From the NCBI RefSeq assembly GCF_951229915.1, contig NZ_OX579588.1, forward strand, positions 1,364,001-1,428,000: a stretch of 64,000 nt of DNA, written 5' to 3'. Positions within the stretch are counted from its first letter, which is position 1, and every line of letters begins with the position of its first letter. The position numbers were made by a program, and so were the translations under genes. Of the stretch, positions 18,258 through 27,449 are shown one piece after another. The stretch comes from Candidatus Ornithobacterium hominis. GTDB lineage: Bacteria > Bacteroidota > Bacteroidia > Flavobacteriales > Weeksellaceae. The notes beneath the pieces are model-generated. The model ran no database searches. It worked only from the letters and a program-made list of their open reading frames with translations, and was not told the origin of the DNA.

Positions 18258-19919
18258 TTATTTCGATTTACCATGATTTAATCTTTTCCCTATTAAATAT
18301 AAAAGGTCATAACCCAATAAAATACCTAAAAACAACAAGACTACCCGGGCTATAGCATCGCCAAAGGTACTATAATATGTATTATTTTCGTTTAATTTAA
18401 CTTTTCCAGCTAAAGCCCCTGCTGAATCGTAATCTAGCTGGTGGGCGATATCGCCTCGCTGATTGATAATGGCGGAAACGCCGCTGTTTGCCGCACGCAC
18501 CACGTATCTTCTATTTTCTATCGCGCGCAGTTTGGCATACGCTAGCAACTGGCGATGCCCTTGGCTATTGCCCCACCAAGAATCATTGGTAGATACGCTG
18601 ATTAAATTCGCTCCTTCTTTCACAAATTTCGAAACAAATTCTCCAAAAATTGATTCATAGCAAACCAGCGGAGCAATTTTTGCTTTGTTCTTAGAATTCT
18701 CAAAAACTTCAGGCGAATTTTGCGTCGTCAGAGAATAAACTCCTCCTCCAAAATTTAACATCACATTACCCAGCAAAGGTTTTAAAAAAGCTGAATACGG
18801 AAAAAGCTCTACGCCCACCACCAATTTTGACTTTTTATAAACGGGGTATTCATTCGCTCCATTTTCTATCTGCAAAACAGCATTGCTCGGGTTAGCCCAA
18901 GCATCATTCCTTAACGGAATGCTTCGCTCATTGGGTTGATTTTTCTGATGGTGAAATTTAGTCATATCAACTCCAGCCAAAATAACTTTTTGTGGATTTT
19001 GACTCAAAAACACCTCAAACATCTGTACACCTAAATTTTGAGCAATGGCATCGTAATCTATACTCCCCTTGCCTGGGAAAGATGTCTCTGGCGTGATGAG
19101 GATGCTTGCAGGTTTCAAATCTTCTTTTTCCATCAGCGAAATCATCTGCCCTACTATTTCAGCTTCAGGCAAATTGTATTTCTCTGTGTACGGATTAAGT
19201 TTTGGCTGAATCAAGCCTACATATTCCTCCGCTCCTTTTTCTTTGTAATTTTGATAAATTAATAAAGAAATCAATAACGGGAAAGCTATTGCCAAAAATG
19301 AAACTAAACCAAAAACAAGAGATCGTCTCCTCTGGTGATTGAGAAAAAAATGAAGGCTTAGAAAAATTAAAATATTAACACATAAAACCCAAAACGTCCC
19401 ACCAAAACTCCCCGTATACTCATACCATTGAATCCACTGATGGTATGTCGCAAAACCATTACCTAAATTCAACCATGGCCAAGCAAAATCCCAATTGAGG
19501 TGCATTTTTTCTAACCCAAACCATGCACAAATGAAAAATAAATAACCATAAAAGTTCCCGTGCCTTTGCCTAATTTTATGATAATACAAAAACGCCAAAC
19601 TCATCAATAGCGTGTTCACAACACTGGCAAACCCAAAGGCAAACCAAGCCTGCCCTAGTTCTGCCTGGGTTGGGTTTTCTTGTGGATGTGCTTTACTTAG
19701 CCAGAAATAAGTGAAAAAATTCCAAATGAAAAAAGCGATAAATGAAAGTGTGAAAATTTTCCAAGCCTTATTTTTTATTTCTTTGATGATGCTAAATTGG
19801 TCTTCAATCAAAAGCAATGGCACAAAAGAAAAAAAAAGAAAAATCGGAAACCCGTACGTAGGCCACGACACGACAAACAATAAACCTGAAATCAGACTCA
19901 GTAGATAGGCTCTATACAT
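18258..19919 (-). CDS. lnt: Apolipoprotein N-acyltransferase
   Basis: Adds the third acyl chain to lipoproteins at the periplasmic face of the inner membrane; 553 residues. N-terminal membrane helices are followed by a nitrilase-fold domain with the triad visible as Glu in ITPETSFPG, Lys in YKKSKLVVG and Cys in LVCYESIFG, then a last membrane helix. It is a single gene, divergent from pssA. With lspA at 43416 it completes lipoprotein maturation steps in this window. Confidence 0.94.
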   Translation of the reverse strand: MYRAYLLSLISGLLFVVSWPTYGFPIFLFFSFVPLLLIEDQFSIIKEIKNKAWKIFTLSFIAFFIWNFFTYFWLSKAHPQENPTQAELGQAWFAFGFASVVNTLLMSLAFLYYHKIRQRHGNFYGYLFFICAWFGLEKMHLNWDFAWPWLNLGNGFATYHQWIQWYEYTGSFGGTFWVLCVNILIFLSLHFFLNHQRRRSLVFGLVSFLAIAFPLLISLLIYQNYKEKGAEEYVGLIQPKLNPYTEKYNLPEAEIVGQMISLMEKEDLKPASILITPETSFPGKGSIDYDAIAQNLGVQMFEVFLSQNPQKVILAGVDMTKFHHQKNQPNERSIPLRNDAWANPSNAVLQIENGANEYPVYKKSKLVVGVELFPYSAFLKPLLGNVMLNFGGGVYSLTTQNSPEVFENSKNKAKIAPLVCYESIFGEFVSKFVKEGANLISVSTNDSWWGNSQGHRQLLAYAKLRAIENRRYVVRAANSGVSAIINQRGDIAHQLDYDSAGALAGKVKLNENNTYYSTFGDAIARVVLLFLGILLGYDLLYLIGKRLNHGKSK

Positions 19920-20086
19920 TTTTTTTAAGGCTTAAAAAATTTTTGATAAAATTAATGAATTACTTAGATCCAAAGCAATTTTTATAGAATTTTAAGAGGC
20001 TTCTCTAATTTCATGAGTTTACATTAAGCTTTATATTCAAAAAAATTATACGTTTTATTTATTCAATTCCACTATATTCGTAAGCT

Positions 20087-20794
20087 ATGAAATTTCGTCA
20101 ACATATCCCAAACTCCATCACTCTAGGAAATTTAATTTTCGGGTGCTTAGCCATTTATTTTTTATTGGTTTATCAGCAACCTCAGCAAGCTTTTTGGTTC
20201 ATTTATTTAGCTTTAATCGGCGATTTTTTAGATGGATGGATTGCTCGGAAATTAGGCGTTTCTTCTTCACTTGGCAAGGATTTAGACAGCTTGGCGGATG
20301 GCGTCACTTTTGGTGTATTCCCTTCTTTTTTAATTTTGCACTGCTTCACAAAATTCTCTGATTTTGAAGGCTTTAAATTTATAAGTTTAGCCATTGCAGC
20401 GGCAAGTATTTATCGTTTAGCGAATTTCAACCAAGCTGGCACACCCAAAGATTATTTTCTTGGCTTAGCCACACCTGCCAATACATTTTTCGCTATCGGG
20501 ATTTTCTATTGGTGCAGCTCCGCATCGTTTAGCCCATTGGTTAACGGAATTATTTTAATCATCTATAGTTCACTTTCTTGGTTCTTACTAAACGCCAAAA
20601 TCCCTTTATTTTCATTTAAAAATTTAAAGAAACCTTTTTTTTACAATGTTCATATTTTGATTTTCTTTTTTCTAAGCCTTATTATTTTTCTTTTTTTACG
20701 AGAATTAGCCATAGCTCCTATCATTATTATTTATATTTTGTTATCTTTAACTTTAAAAAAATATTTTATCTATGCGAAAACTAAACCTGAATAA
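20087..20794 (+). CDS. pssA: CDP-diacylglycerol-serine O-phosphatidyltransferase
   Basis: Makes phosphatidylserine, the precursor of phosphatidylethanolamine; 235 residues. The CDP-alcohol phosphotransferase signature DG-x2-AR-x8-G-x3-D-x3-D is complete (DGWIARKLG then GKDLDSLADG, about residues 47-69). Several membrane helices follow. Its end overlaps the exonuclease start by 23 bases. Confidence 0.92.
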   Translation: MKFRQHIPNSITLGNLIFGCLAIYFLLVYQQPQQAFWFIYLALIGDFLDGWIARKLGVSSSLGKDLDSLADGVTFGVFPSFLILHCFTKFSDFEGFKFISLAIAAASIYRLANFNQAGTPKDYFLGLATPANTFFAIGIFYWCSSASFSPLVNGIILIIYSSLSWFLLNAKIPLFSFKNLKKPFFYNVHILIFFFLSLIIFLFLRELAIAPIIIIYILLSLTLKKYFIYAKTKPE

Positions 20795-21545
20795 ACCTCT
20801 TTGCTTTTTTGATTTAGAAACAACGGGAGTCAATGTAAGTAAAGATAAAATTGTAGAAATTTCAATTCTAAAAGTTTTCCCTTCAGGTAATCAAGAAAGT
20901 TACACCTGGCTGGTCAATCCAAGGATTCCTATCCCAGCAGAAACCACCGCCATTCATGGCATCTCAGATGAAGATGTGGCAGATCAGCCTGACTTTAAAA
21001 CCTTGGCTCCACGCATAGTCGAACTACTGAAAGACAGTGACATTGCAGGATTTAACAGTAATCGCTTTGATATTCCACTGCTGGCGGAGGAACTTTTACG
21101 CGCCGAGCAAGATTTGGATTTGAAGAAATGCCGACCAGTCGATGTGCAAGTGATTTTTCATAAGATGGAACCTCGCACGCTCTCTGCGGCTTATTCTTTC
21201 TATTGCCATAAAGAATTAGAGAACGCCCACTCTGCCGAGGCAGATACTAGAGCAACCTATGAAATCCTAAAAGCTCAAATCGAAAAATATGAAGGCTTAG
21301 AAAATGATTTAAAATTTCTAAGTGATTTTTCTCAACATTACAAAATGGCTGATTTTGCAGGATTCATTGGTTATGATAAAGATGGTGATGAAATTTTTAA
21401 TTTTGGGAAATATAAAAATAAAAAAGTGAAAAAAGTTTTTCAAGAAGATAGAGGTTATTTCAGCTGGATTCAAAATGCTGATTTCCCTTTATATACCAAA
21501 AAAGTCTTTACAGGAATTCAACTTCAACAACTCAGCAATTCATGA
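20772..21545 (+). CDS. DEDDh 3'-5' exonuclease (DnaQ/epsilon-like)
   Basis: 257 residues with exonuclease motifs in order: ExoI FFDLETTGV, ExoII FNSNRFDIPLL, ExoIII HSAEADTRATYE with the catalytic His. The C-terminal part (FNFGKYKNKKVKKVF...YFSWIQNADFP) is the extension seen in Bacteroidota DnaQ-like proteins. Probably a proofreading or repair exonuclease. It overlaps pssA and the next gene (ATGA), indicating one operon. Confidence 0.88.
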   Translation: MRKLNLNKPLCFFDLETTGVNVSKDKIVEISILKVFPSGNQESYTWLVNPRIPIPAETTAIHGISDEDVADQPDFKTLAPRIVELLKDSDIAGFNSNRFDIPLLAEELLRAEQDLDLKKCRPVDVQVIFHKMEPRTLSAAYSFYCHKELENAHSAEADTRATYEILKAQIEKYEGLENDLKFLSDFSQHYKMADFAGFIGYDKDGDEIFNFGKYKNKKVKKVFQEDRGYFSWIQNADFPLYTKKVFTGIQLQQLSNS

Positions 21546-22456
21546 TTTTAAATATAAAAAATGAAACCTCTAGGCTCAAAGCTGTAGTCTTGGGAAATCC
21601 GTATAGTATGGGGCAAAAACCTGAGCTGAAAGAAACTTTTGATGCGAAGTCTTTTTATAGCGTTTTAAATGATGACTACCCTACACAACAGGCTGTGATA
21701 GAGGAAATGAAAGTCTTTGAAAATGTACTAAAAAAACATGGCGTGCAAGTTTTCAGACCCTATGAAATCGAAAATTACAATCAAATTTATGCACGAGATA
21801 TTGCTTTTGTGATTGACGAAAAACTCATCATTGCTAATCTCATTGAAGATAGAAAAAAAGAATTAGAGGCATTTGAACAAATTTTCAACTCCGTGAGTGA
21901 GAATAAAATCATTCGAGTAGCTGAAGATGAACACATTGAGGGTGGAGATGTAATTTTGTGGAATGAATTCATGTTTGTCGGAACATACAAAAAACCTGAT
22001 TATCCTCATTACAAAACGGCTCGTACTAATGCTAAGGCCATTCAGATGTTAAAAACAAAATTTCCCGATAAATGGGTGATTGACATGGAATTGCATAAAA
22101 ACGACAGCGACCCATATGCTGGTGTTTTGCACTTAGATTGTTGCTTCCAGCCAGTAGGCAAAGACAAAGCAATCATTTACAAAGATGCATTTATCAACCC
22201 TCGAAACTATGAAACACTCATCGACCTTTTTGGGAGAAAAAACATATTTGAAATCACAAAAGACGAGTTCTTTTACATGACTCCCAATATTTTTTCCATT
22301 GCTCCAGATGTGGTCGTTTCAGAGGAAAACTTCACACGACTCAATCGTCATATGCGAGATGAATGGGGAATTCAAGTAGAGGAAATTCCGTATCAGAATA
22401 TTTCTAAAATGGGTGGACTTTTACGCTGTTCTACAATGCCTTTAATTAGAGAATGA
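21542..22456 (+). CDS. Arginine deiminase / dimethylargininase-family amidinohydrolase
   Basis: 304 residues of the guanidino-group-modifying superfamily. Catalytic elements are visible: Asp in YARDIAF, Glu-Gly-Gly-Asp in HIEGGDV, His in LHLDCCFQP and the C-terminal nucleophile Cys in LLRCSTMPL. It most likely hydrolyses arginine, methylarginine or a related compound; the exact substrate is not clear. It overlaps the exonuclease by four bases and is followed by a terminator shared with gdhA. Confidence 0.82.
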   Translation: MILNIKNETSRLKAVVLGNPYSMGQKPELKETFDAKSFYSVLNDDYPTQQAVIEEMKVFENVLKKHGVQVFRPYEIENYNQIYARDIAFVIDEKLIIANLIEDRKKELEAFEQIFNSVSENKIIRVAEDEHIEGGDVILWNEFMFVGTYKKPDYPHYKTARTNAKAIQMLKTKFPDKWVIDMELHKNDSDPYAGVLHLDCCFQPVGKDKAIIYKDAFINPRNYETLIDLFGRKNIFEITKDEFFYMTPNIFSIAPDVVVSEENFTRLNRHMRDEWGIQVEEIPYQNISKMGGLLRCSTMPLIRE

Positions 22457-22490
22457 TTTTTTTTAAGCCTTAAAAAAATTATTATAAAAA

Positions 22491-22522
22491 AGAGGATTAA
22501 CTAATGTTTAATCCTCTTTTTT
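22491..22522. terminator. Bidirectional terminator between convergent genes
   Basis: AGAGGATTAA, a 7-base loop and TTAATCCTCT with T runs on both strands. It serves the amidinohydrolase (+) and gdhA (-). Confidence 0.88.
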
Positions 22523-22543
22523 ATGTTTAAAATAAAAATATAT

Positions 22544-23824
22544 TTACGGAAAGACTCCTCTTTCTTTATAAACTCTTTCTATTCTTTCCAGAGCAACAAT
22601 ATAAGCAGCTGTTCGGTAATCTGTTTCATATTTTTTTGCTGTTTTCTCTACTTTATCATAAGCTGTTAAAATTTTATCTTCCAATTGACTTAGGACTTCA
22701 TCAATTTTCCATATTTCAGCTCTTTTATTTTGCAACCATTCAAAATATGAACCAATTACTCCTCCACTATTGCAGAGAATATCAGGAATGATAGTGATAC
22801 CTTTCTCCAGCAAAATTTCTTCAGCTGCACTATCAGTCGGGCCATTAGCTCCTTCTGCTATTAGCTGAGCTTTGATGTGTTGTGCATTATCTACCGTGAT
22901 TTGATTCCCTAGTGCGGCGGGGATAACGATATCGCAATCTAAACCAAAAAAATCTTCATCTTTGATTTTTTCAGCTTGAGAATAGGCATTTATACTATTT
23001 TGATTTTCTTTGCTATGTGCAGCTAAACTTTCTGGGTCGATTCCATCAGTATTAAAAATCGTGCCGCTGTGGTCTTGCACAGCAATCAATTTTGCACCAG
23101 TTTCGTGCATGAAATGTGCTGCCCAATAGCCTACATTTCCAAAGCCTTGCACTATATATTTTTTACCTTTTAAGTCTACACCATTACTCTCAGCCCATTT
23201 TTTGATGCTCGTTACGACTCCAAATCCAGTGGCTCTGTCTCTCCCCTCTAATCCACCAGAGGAAACAGGTTTCCCAGTCACTACATGAAGGTTTTTAAAA
23301 CGTATTGCTGGTGCTTTACTACTTGCATACGTATCTGCAATCCAGGCCATAATTTGTGCATTGGTATTCACATCTGGTGCAGGAATATCATAATCTGGGC
23401 CAATATTTTCACCCAACGCATAGGTGAATCTTCTTGTAATTCTCTCTAATTCAGAATCAGAATATTCTTTAGGGTCAATTTGAATCCCTCCTTTCCCGCC
23501 CCCGTAGGGTAAACCAGCCAAAGCTGTTTTCCATGTCATCCAAGTAGCTAAAGCTTTTGCTGCATCTATATCTACCGTTGGGTGGTAGCGGAGACCTCCT
23601 TTATAGGGCCCTAGTGCATTGTTGTGCTGCACACGGTAACCAGTAAAAACCTTTACACTTCCATCATCCATTTTCACTGGGAAATGAACGATAATTTCAT
23701 TTTGTGTGGTGGCTAGAATTTCTCTAACGCCAGGATCTAAATTCATTTTATCCGCAGCTTTATTAAACTCGTGCATCACATTCTCATACATTCCTGTACG
23801 TGTTTTTTCTGTAGCTCGACTCAT
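22544..23824 (-). CDS. gdhA: Glutamate dehydrogenase (Glu/Leu/Phe/Val family)
   Basis: Interconverts glutamate and 2-oxoglutarate plus ammonia; 426 residues, the shorter hexameric type. The substrate-binding block KGGLRYHP, the active-site lysine in LPYGGGKGGI and the NAD(P)-binding GFGNVGYWAA are all visible. It is a single gene and marks the last core gene before island B. Confidence 0.94.
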   Translation of the reverse strand: MSRATEKTRTGMYENVMHEFNKAADKMNLDPGVREILATTQNEIIVHFPVKMDDGSVKVFTGYRVQHNNALGPYKGGLRYHPTVDIDAAKALATWMTWKTALAGLPYGGGKGGIQIDPKEYSDSELERITRRFTYALGENIGPDYDIPAPDVNTNAQIMAWIADTYASSKAPAIRFKNLHVVTGKPVSSGGLEGRDRATGFGVVTSIKKWAESNGVDLKGKKYIVQGFGNVGYWAAHFMHETGAKLIAVQDHSGTIFNTDGIDPESLAAHSKENQNSINAYSQAEKIKDEDFFGLDCDIVIPAALGNQITVDNAQHIKAQLIAEGANGPTDSAAEEILLEKGITIIPDILCNSGGVIGSYFEWLQNKRAEIWKIDEVLSQLEDKILTAYDKVEKTAKKYETDYRTAAYIVALERIERVYKERGVFP

Positions 23825-23982
23825 TGTAACTATTTTCTTTTCTTCAAGTAAATATACAATTATTCTTTATTATATAAAAACAAAATGATTTATTTTCTTA
23901 CGAAATATGAAATCAAAAAGTTATTTTTTTTATCAATCTACATGCTCTATTTTTTACGAAGTTTATTTTAAAAAATAACTCA

Positions 23983-24654
23983 TTACATAGGAGTATCTTC
24001 TAATACATACCCTTTATTCTTTATAGTTGAGATTATAAGTCCTTTATCAGATATTTTTTTTCTTAAAGAGCTTATAACATTCCTTAAAGATTCTTCCATA
24101 GAAGTATCTCCCCAAACTTTTTCTAAAATATCATATAAATCTATTCCTTGTGAAAGATAAGTTGCTAAATATTGTAATACAAGAGTCTCTTTCTCTGATA
24201 AATTATCTCTTCTATCCCCTTGTATAATACATCTTTTATCTGTATTGAATATACAATGATTAAATTTGAATATTTCTTGAATAGTCTTTTTGTTGTCCAA
24301 AGCTAAAATATGAGCTTCTATTTCTTCTATAGAAACAGGCTTTTTTAGGAAAAAATTACAACCTATTTCAAACCCTTCTACGACATCTTTTGGAGATTTG
24401 CTTTCTCCACTCATAAAAATAATAGGAGTATTTTTATCTATGATTCTGATATTCCTAGCTACATCTTTTCCGTCTATTTCTTCATCTAAATTGATATCTA
24501 GAAAAATAATATCAGGAAGACTAGTTTTGTATAACTCTAATGCGCCACTTCCTGTATTTGTAGTGAAAACTTCATATTCTTCTTGTTCAAAATGCCATTT
24601 CAAAACATAAGAAAAATCTTCATTATTTTCTGCAATAAGTATTTTTTTCATCAT
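23983..24654 (-). CDS. OmpR-family response regulator
   Basis: 223 residues. The receiver domain has the acidic pair ENNED, phospho-acceptor Asp53 in IIFLDINLD, Ser in FMSGES and Lys in LKKPVS. A winged-helix DNA-binding domain follows (EKVWGDTSMEESLRNVISSL, ending KNKGYVLE). It lies five bases after its kinase. Together they resemble RprXY-type systems. Divergence from the GG-peptide array suggests that they control it. Confidence 0.88.
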   Translation of the reverse strand: MMKKILIAENNEDFSYVLKWHFEQEEYEVFTTNTGSGALELYKTSLPDIIFLDINLDEEIDGKDVARNIRIIDKNTPIIFMSGESKSPKDVVEGFEIGCNFFLKKPVSIEEIEAHILALDNKKTIQEIFKFNHCIFNTDKRCIIQGDRRDNLSEKETLVLQYLATYLSQGIDLYDILEKVWGDTSMEESLRNVISSLRKKISDKGLIISTIKNKGYVLEDTPM

Positions 24655-24659
24655 ATAAA

Positions 24660-26018
24660 TTAGTTTAATATGGGTGTTTGTATAGTAAAGACAGAGCCTT
24701 TATTATAAACACTATTTACTGATACCTTTCCTTTATGTATTTTGCAAACCCACTTTACATAACTTAGTCCGAGTCCAAATCCGTAGCCTTTTTGCTGGAC
24801 TCTGAAAAATTTATCAAAAATTAATTCTATATTTTCAGGCTTAATGCCTATTCCATTATCTTCTATAATTATATTAAGTTGTTCAGAATCATTGAATACC
24901 TTAATATTTATTTCAATATTTTCTTTAGAATATTTTATGGCATTTTCTACCACATTTTTTATAGCATTAGGAAAATGTACAGGATCTAATAAGAATTCTT
25001 CTTGAGCTAAATCAAAAGAAACATTAAATTTTATAGGTTTATTACTATATGTTAGTGATAAATTTGAGACAATATCATTTACTATATTTTTTATGTTGCT
25101 AAGTTTTAACTGTGCAGAATATTCTAAATCATCGGAGTAAGTTTTTTCAAGAATAGACTCTATGGATAGATTAATGGCTTGTAAATTGTTTTTAATTTTT
25201 AAAATAGCTTCATTTCTCCTTTCTTCAGAATTAGAAAAATATGGATTTAGTAGAATTTCAGTTAGAGAAAGGGCTCCTTGTAGAGGATGTTTTAGTTCAT
25301 GGGTCATACTATCCACAAAGTCTTGACGGATTTTTTCTATTTTTTTCTGTCTAATGATGATTTTCAACTGATAGACAAAAGAAATAGCAACAATAATGAA
25401 GATAATAAAGGAAACTACCAAATACCATATCATTTTCCCAAATATAACTTTATGAGTATCCTTAAAAGAAGCTTGAACTTCTCTATTTATATCAAACTCT
25501 ATTCGAGAGGAGTGATGGTCAAAATTTTGAGATTTGAAATTTTTACTTTGCTCAAGGATATTCTTTTTTTCAACAGGATATACAGTAAGTCCAAAAGGAA
25601 TATCAAGTTCTGATTTCATAAGATTTTTTCTTAAAAAGTTTTCTAAAGAAGTAAGATCTAAATCATACTTCTCATCTGCAATAGTCATTCCTATTACCTT
25701 ATTCATTGCATCATCAATTGTAAGTTTTCCAGTATAGTCATATTTGTAGTCTTTTTCCTCTCTAATATTTTTCTCGTTTTTTAAACTTTTGATTTGAAAT
25801 TTTAAATCCTTAGTATAGTTCTCGTGTAATACCCGATCTCTATACTCTTCCATGGATAAAGAAAAAGCATCATTAATATTTCTTTCTATAATCGTAGACA
25901 TATTATTATAAATAGAAAACAGCGATATTATTTGTAAAAATAAAATGGAGGCTATTCCTCCTACTGTAACCCACTTAAAAAATAAAGTTTTTTGATATAT
26001 TTTTTTATTATCCAACAC
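24660..26018 (-). CDS. Membrane sensor histidine kinase
   Basis: 452 residues. Membrane helices at about 16-37 and 197-218 enclose a 160-residue periplasmic sensor. The H-box is DSMTHELKHPLQGA with His240, followed by N box NVVENAIKYS and G boxes EDNGIGI and GFGLGLSYV. The sensor is not a recognised domain and could read an exported peptide. Its start is 128 bases from the first short ORF of the array, in divergent orientation. Confidence 0.9.
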   Translation of the reverse strand: MLDNKKIYQKTLFFKWVTVGGIASILFLQIISLFSIYNNMSTIIERNINDAFSLSMEEYRDRVLHENYTKDLKFQIKSLKNEKNIREEKDYKYDYTGKLTIDDAMNKVIGMTIADEKYDLDLTSLENFLRKNLMKSELDIPFGLTVYPVEKKNILEQSKNFKSQNFDHHSSRIEFDINREVQASFKDTHKVIFGKMIWYLVVSFIIFIIVAISFVYQLKIIIRQKKIEKIRQDFVDSMTHELKHPLQGALSLTEILLNPYFSNSEERRNEAILKIKNNLQAINLSIESILEKTYSDDLEYSAQLKLSNIKNIVNDIVSNLSLTYSNKPIKFNVSFDLAQEEFLLDPVHFPNAIKNVVENAIKYSKENIEINIKVFNDSEQLNIIIEDNGIGIKPENIELIFDKFFRVQQKGYGFGLGLSYVKWVCKIHKGKVSVNSVYNKGSVFTIQTPILN

Positions 26019-26202
26019 TATGATAATTTATGTAAAAATATAGAAAAAAATTATATGTGACATAAAATCATAAAAATGTTATTATATGAAAATTACACAA
26101 GTATAGTATATAATGTTTTTACATGTTCGTATTATGTTGAGATTATATGAAAAAGAAGAAAGCAGTATTAGATTTGCAATGTCAAAAACGAACAAATAAA
26201 AA

Positions 26203-26343
26203 ATGAAAGAACTAACACAACAAGAATTATTAGAAATTTATGGAGGTGATGGAGGTAAAAATCGAGGAATAAAAGTAGGGGATATAATTATTAAGAGAAA
26301 TAGCTTCACCAGGTCAATAAACAAAAAAGGAATAATAAATTAA
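26203..26343 (+). CDS. GG-leader peptide 1 (46 aa, hydrophilic)
   Basis: Leader MKELTQQELLEIYGG is the standard double-glycine type (L-x-x-x-E-L-x-x-I-x-GG). The predicted mature part, about 31 residues, is basic and polar: DGGKNRGIKVGDIIIKRNS and on. It lacks the GxxxG and hydrophobic helix of the other cores, so a signalling role is possible. First gene of the array, nearest the sensor kinase. Confidence 0.7.
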   Translation: MKELTQQELLEIYGGDGGKNRGIKVGDIIIKRNSFTRSINKKGIIN

Positions 26344-26355
26344 ATAAGTAAAAAA

Positions 26356-26526
26356 ATGGAATTAAAACAATTAACAAAAGAAAAAAAGAGTGTTATGAGA
26401 AATTTAACAAAAGAGGAACTTATAAAAGTTCAAGGAGGAGATTCAGGAATGTCTATCTCCGTAAAAGATGATGGAGACGGGGAAGGCTGTATCACAGATC
26501 CATTTAAAATTATATTTAAAAGATAA
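26356..26526 (+). CDS. GG-leader peptide 2 (56 aa, acidic core with one Cys)
   Basis: Leader ends LTKEELIKVQGG; the core begins DSGMSISVKDDGDGEGC and ends FKIIFKR. Two starts are possible: ATG 26356 gives a doubled leader (MELKQLTKE then MRNLTKEEL), and ATG 26395 gives a single leader of 15 residues like that of peptide 1. I favour the inner start but list the longer ORF. The core is acidic with a basic tail, unlike its neighbours. Confidence 0.65.
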   Translation: MELKQLTKEKKSVMRNLTKEELIKVQGGDSGMSISVKDDGDGEGCITDPFKIIFKR

Positions 26527-26557
26527 ATAAAGTTTAACCAATTAAAATTTTTGAAAA

Positions 26558-26740
26558 ATGAAATTAGAAAAATTAAATTTGACAGAGCTTGATGCTCAAG
26601 AAGTAAGAAGTGTAGAGGGTGGATTTGTACCTCTAGTAATATTTGGTATCTCTATTTCAGCTAAAGCTGTTGCAGCAGCAGGTGTGGCGGCTTTTGGTGC
26701 AGGAGTAGGATTAGGAGCAGCAGCATATTTAGCTGATTAA
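26558..26740 (+). CDS. GG-leader peptide 3 (60 aa, Ala/Gly-rich hydrophobic core)
   Basis: Leader MKLEKLNLTELDAQEVRSVE followed by GG. The mature part, 38 residues, starts FVPLVIFGISIS and is an Ala/Gly-rich helix (AAAGVAAFGAGVGLGAAAY) with several GxxxG/AxxxG steps, typical of pore-forming class II bacteriocins. A paralogue with a broken leader lies at 27157. Confidence 0.8.
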   Translation: MKLEKLNLTELDAQEVRSVEGGFVPLVIFGISISAKAVAAAGVAAFGAGVGLGAAAYLAD

Positions 26741-26761
26741 TAAAAAATTAATAATTAGAAA

Positions 26762-26920
26762 ATGGAAAATATTAAAACATTATCTTATCAAGAAATGCAA
26801 GAAATAGAAGGAGGAATAGCACCTTTTATAATTGCAGGAGCATATATAGCAGGATCTTTTGTAGCAAGACTTACTGTTGGTGCAGTATCTGCTCATATAG
26901 TGTATGAGTTATCACATTAA
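26762..26920 (+). CDS. GG-leader peptide 4 (52 aa, hydrophobic core)
   Basis: Leader MENIKTLSYQEMQEIEGG. The core starts IAPFIIAGAYIAG and shares the GG-hydrophobic-x-P start with peptides 3, 6 and 8, and it ends in the polar tail YELSH. Predicted membrane-active peptide. It is followed by a hairpin (26932-26967) and then a one-helix membrane mini-protein. Confidence 0.75.
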   Translation: MENIKTLSYQEMQEIEGGIAPFIIAGAYIAGSFVARLTVGAVSAHIVYELSH

Positions 26921-26931
26921 TTTTTAATCTT

Positions 26932-26967
26932 AACTTCAAATATCTACTAAGAGTAGATGTTGAAGTT
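26932..26967 (+). promoter_or_regulatory. Intercistronic hairpin after GG peptide 4
   Basis: AACTTCAAATATCTAC pairs with GTAGATGTTGAAGTT (one bulge), giving a long stem with a small loop. No T run follows, so it looks like an RNA-stability or partial-attenuation hairpin rather than a terminator. Equivalent hairpins stand after other GG peptides at 28061 and 30462. Confidence 0.55.
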
Positions 26968-26991
26968 ATAATTATATACATATTATTTATA

Positions 26992-27087
26992 ATGGAAAAG
27001 AAACAGCTTTTGAAAGTATGTGTATACACTTTCTACATAGGAGTTTTGTTAGGAGCATTTATATATCTTTATGCTATTAAAGATTAA
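26992..27087 (+). CDS. One-helix membrane mini-protein (31 aa)
   Basis: Begins MEKKQLLKVCVYTFYIGVLL and continues as one hydrophobic helix ending YAIKD. There is no GG leader. A basic N-terminus and single helix fit a small immunity-type membrane protein for the preceding peptide, which is inference. Too short to be sure that it is translated. Confidence 0.45.
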   Translation: MEKKQLLKVCVYTFYIGVLLGAFIYLYAIKD

Positions 27088-27156
27088 TATATAACAATTG
27101 GAACTCTATCTTTAAAAAAAAGAAAACCAAAATATTAATTAGTATGAGTTTGAAAA

Positions 27157-27333
27157 ATGAAATTAGAGAAATGAAATTTAGTAGAGCTTAATGCTCAAGA
27201 AGTAAAAAGTGTAGAGGGGGGATTAGTTCCTATAGCAATTGGAGCTATTATTAAGGGAATTGGCATTGGGTTCGGAGCGGCTGCAGCCGTTTATGGAGCA
27301 ATAGCATTAGGAAAAGAGATAGCATCGGAATAG
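27157..27333 (+). pseudogene. GG-leader peptide 6, TGA in the leader
   Basis: The frame reads MKLEK, stop (TGA at 27172-27174), then NLVELNAQEVKSVEGG and a hydrophobic core LVPIAIGAIIKGIGIGFGAA. Compared with peptide 3, the TGA stands where TTG (Leu6) is expected, so one base change disabled it. The core after GG is intact to its own stop. Could be a sequencing error; otherwise a recently lost paralogue of peptide 3. Confidence 0.7.
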
Positions 27334-27334
27334 G

Positions 27335-27439
27335 ATGAAAAAAATTAAAATATCAGATTTATATAGAGGTATTAAAAAAGGCTTTTTATTTACATTACTG
27401 ATATATATTATTATGATGATAATAAAAAAAATAAGTTGA
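27335..27439 (+). CDS. One-helix membrane mini-protein (34 aa)
   Basis: Begins MKKIKISDLYRGIKKGFLF, then one hydrophobic helix (LLIYIIMMII) with a basic end. No GG leader. It starts one base after the stop of peptide 6, the position expected for a partner or immunity protein. Function unknown. Confidence 0.45.
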   Translation: MKKIKISDLYRGIKKGFLFTLLIYIIMMIIKKIS

Positions 27440-27449
27440 TTATTTAAAA

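Noticed and set aside
18240..18259. Terminator for lnt at AAGCCA/TGGCTT
   Set aside because: The T run lies on the plus strand, while lnt is on the minus strand and no plus-strand gene ends there; only a weak hairpin remains for lnt.
26147..26206. 19-codon ORF starting MKKKKAVLDL before GG peptide 1
   Set aside because: It overlaps the start of peptide 1, has no leader-like pattern and no similarity to the mini-proteins; lysine-rich frames are common in such AT-rich DNA.
27157..27333. Selenocysteine at the TGA of GG peptide 6
   Set aside because: The TGA lies in the leader at a conserved Leu position; no selenocysteine insertion hairpin or selenoprotein context is seen.
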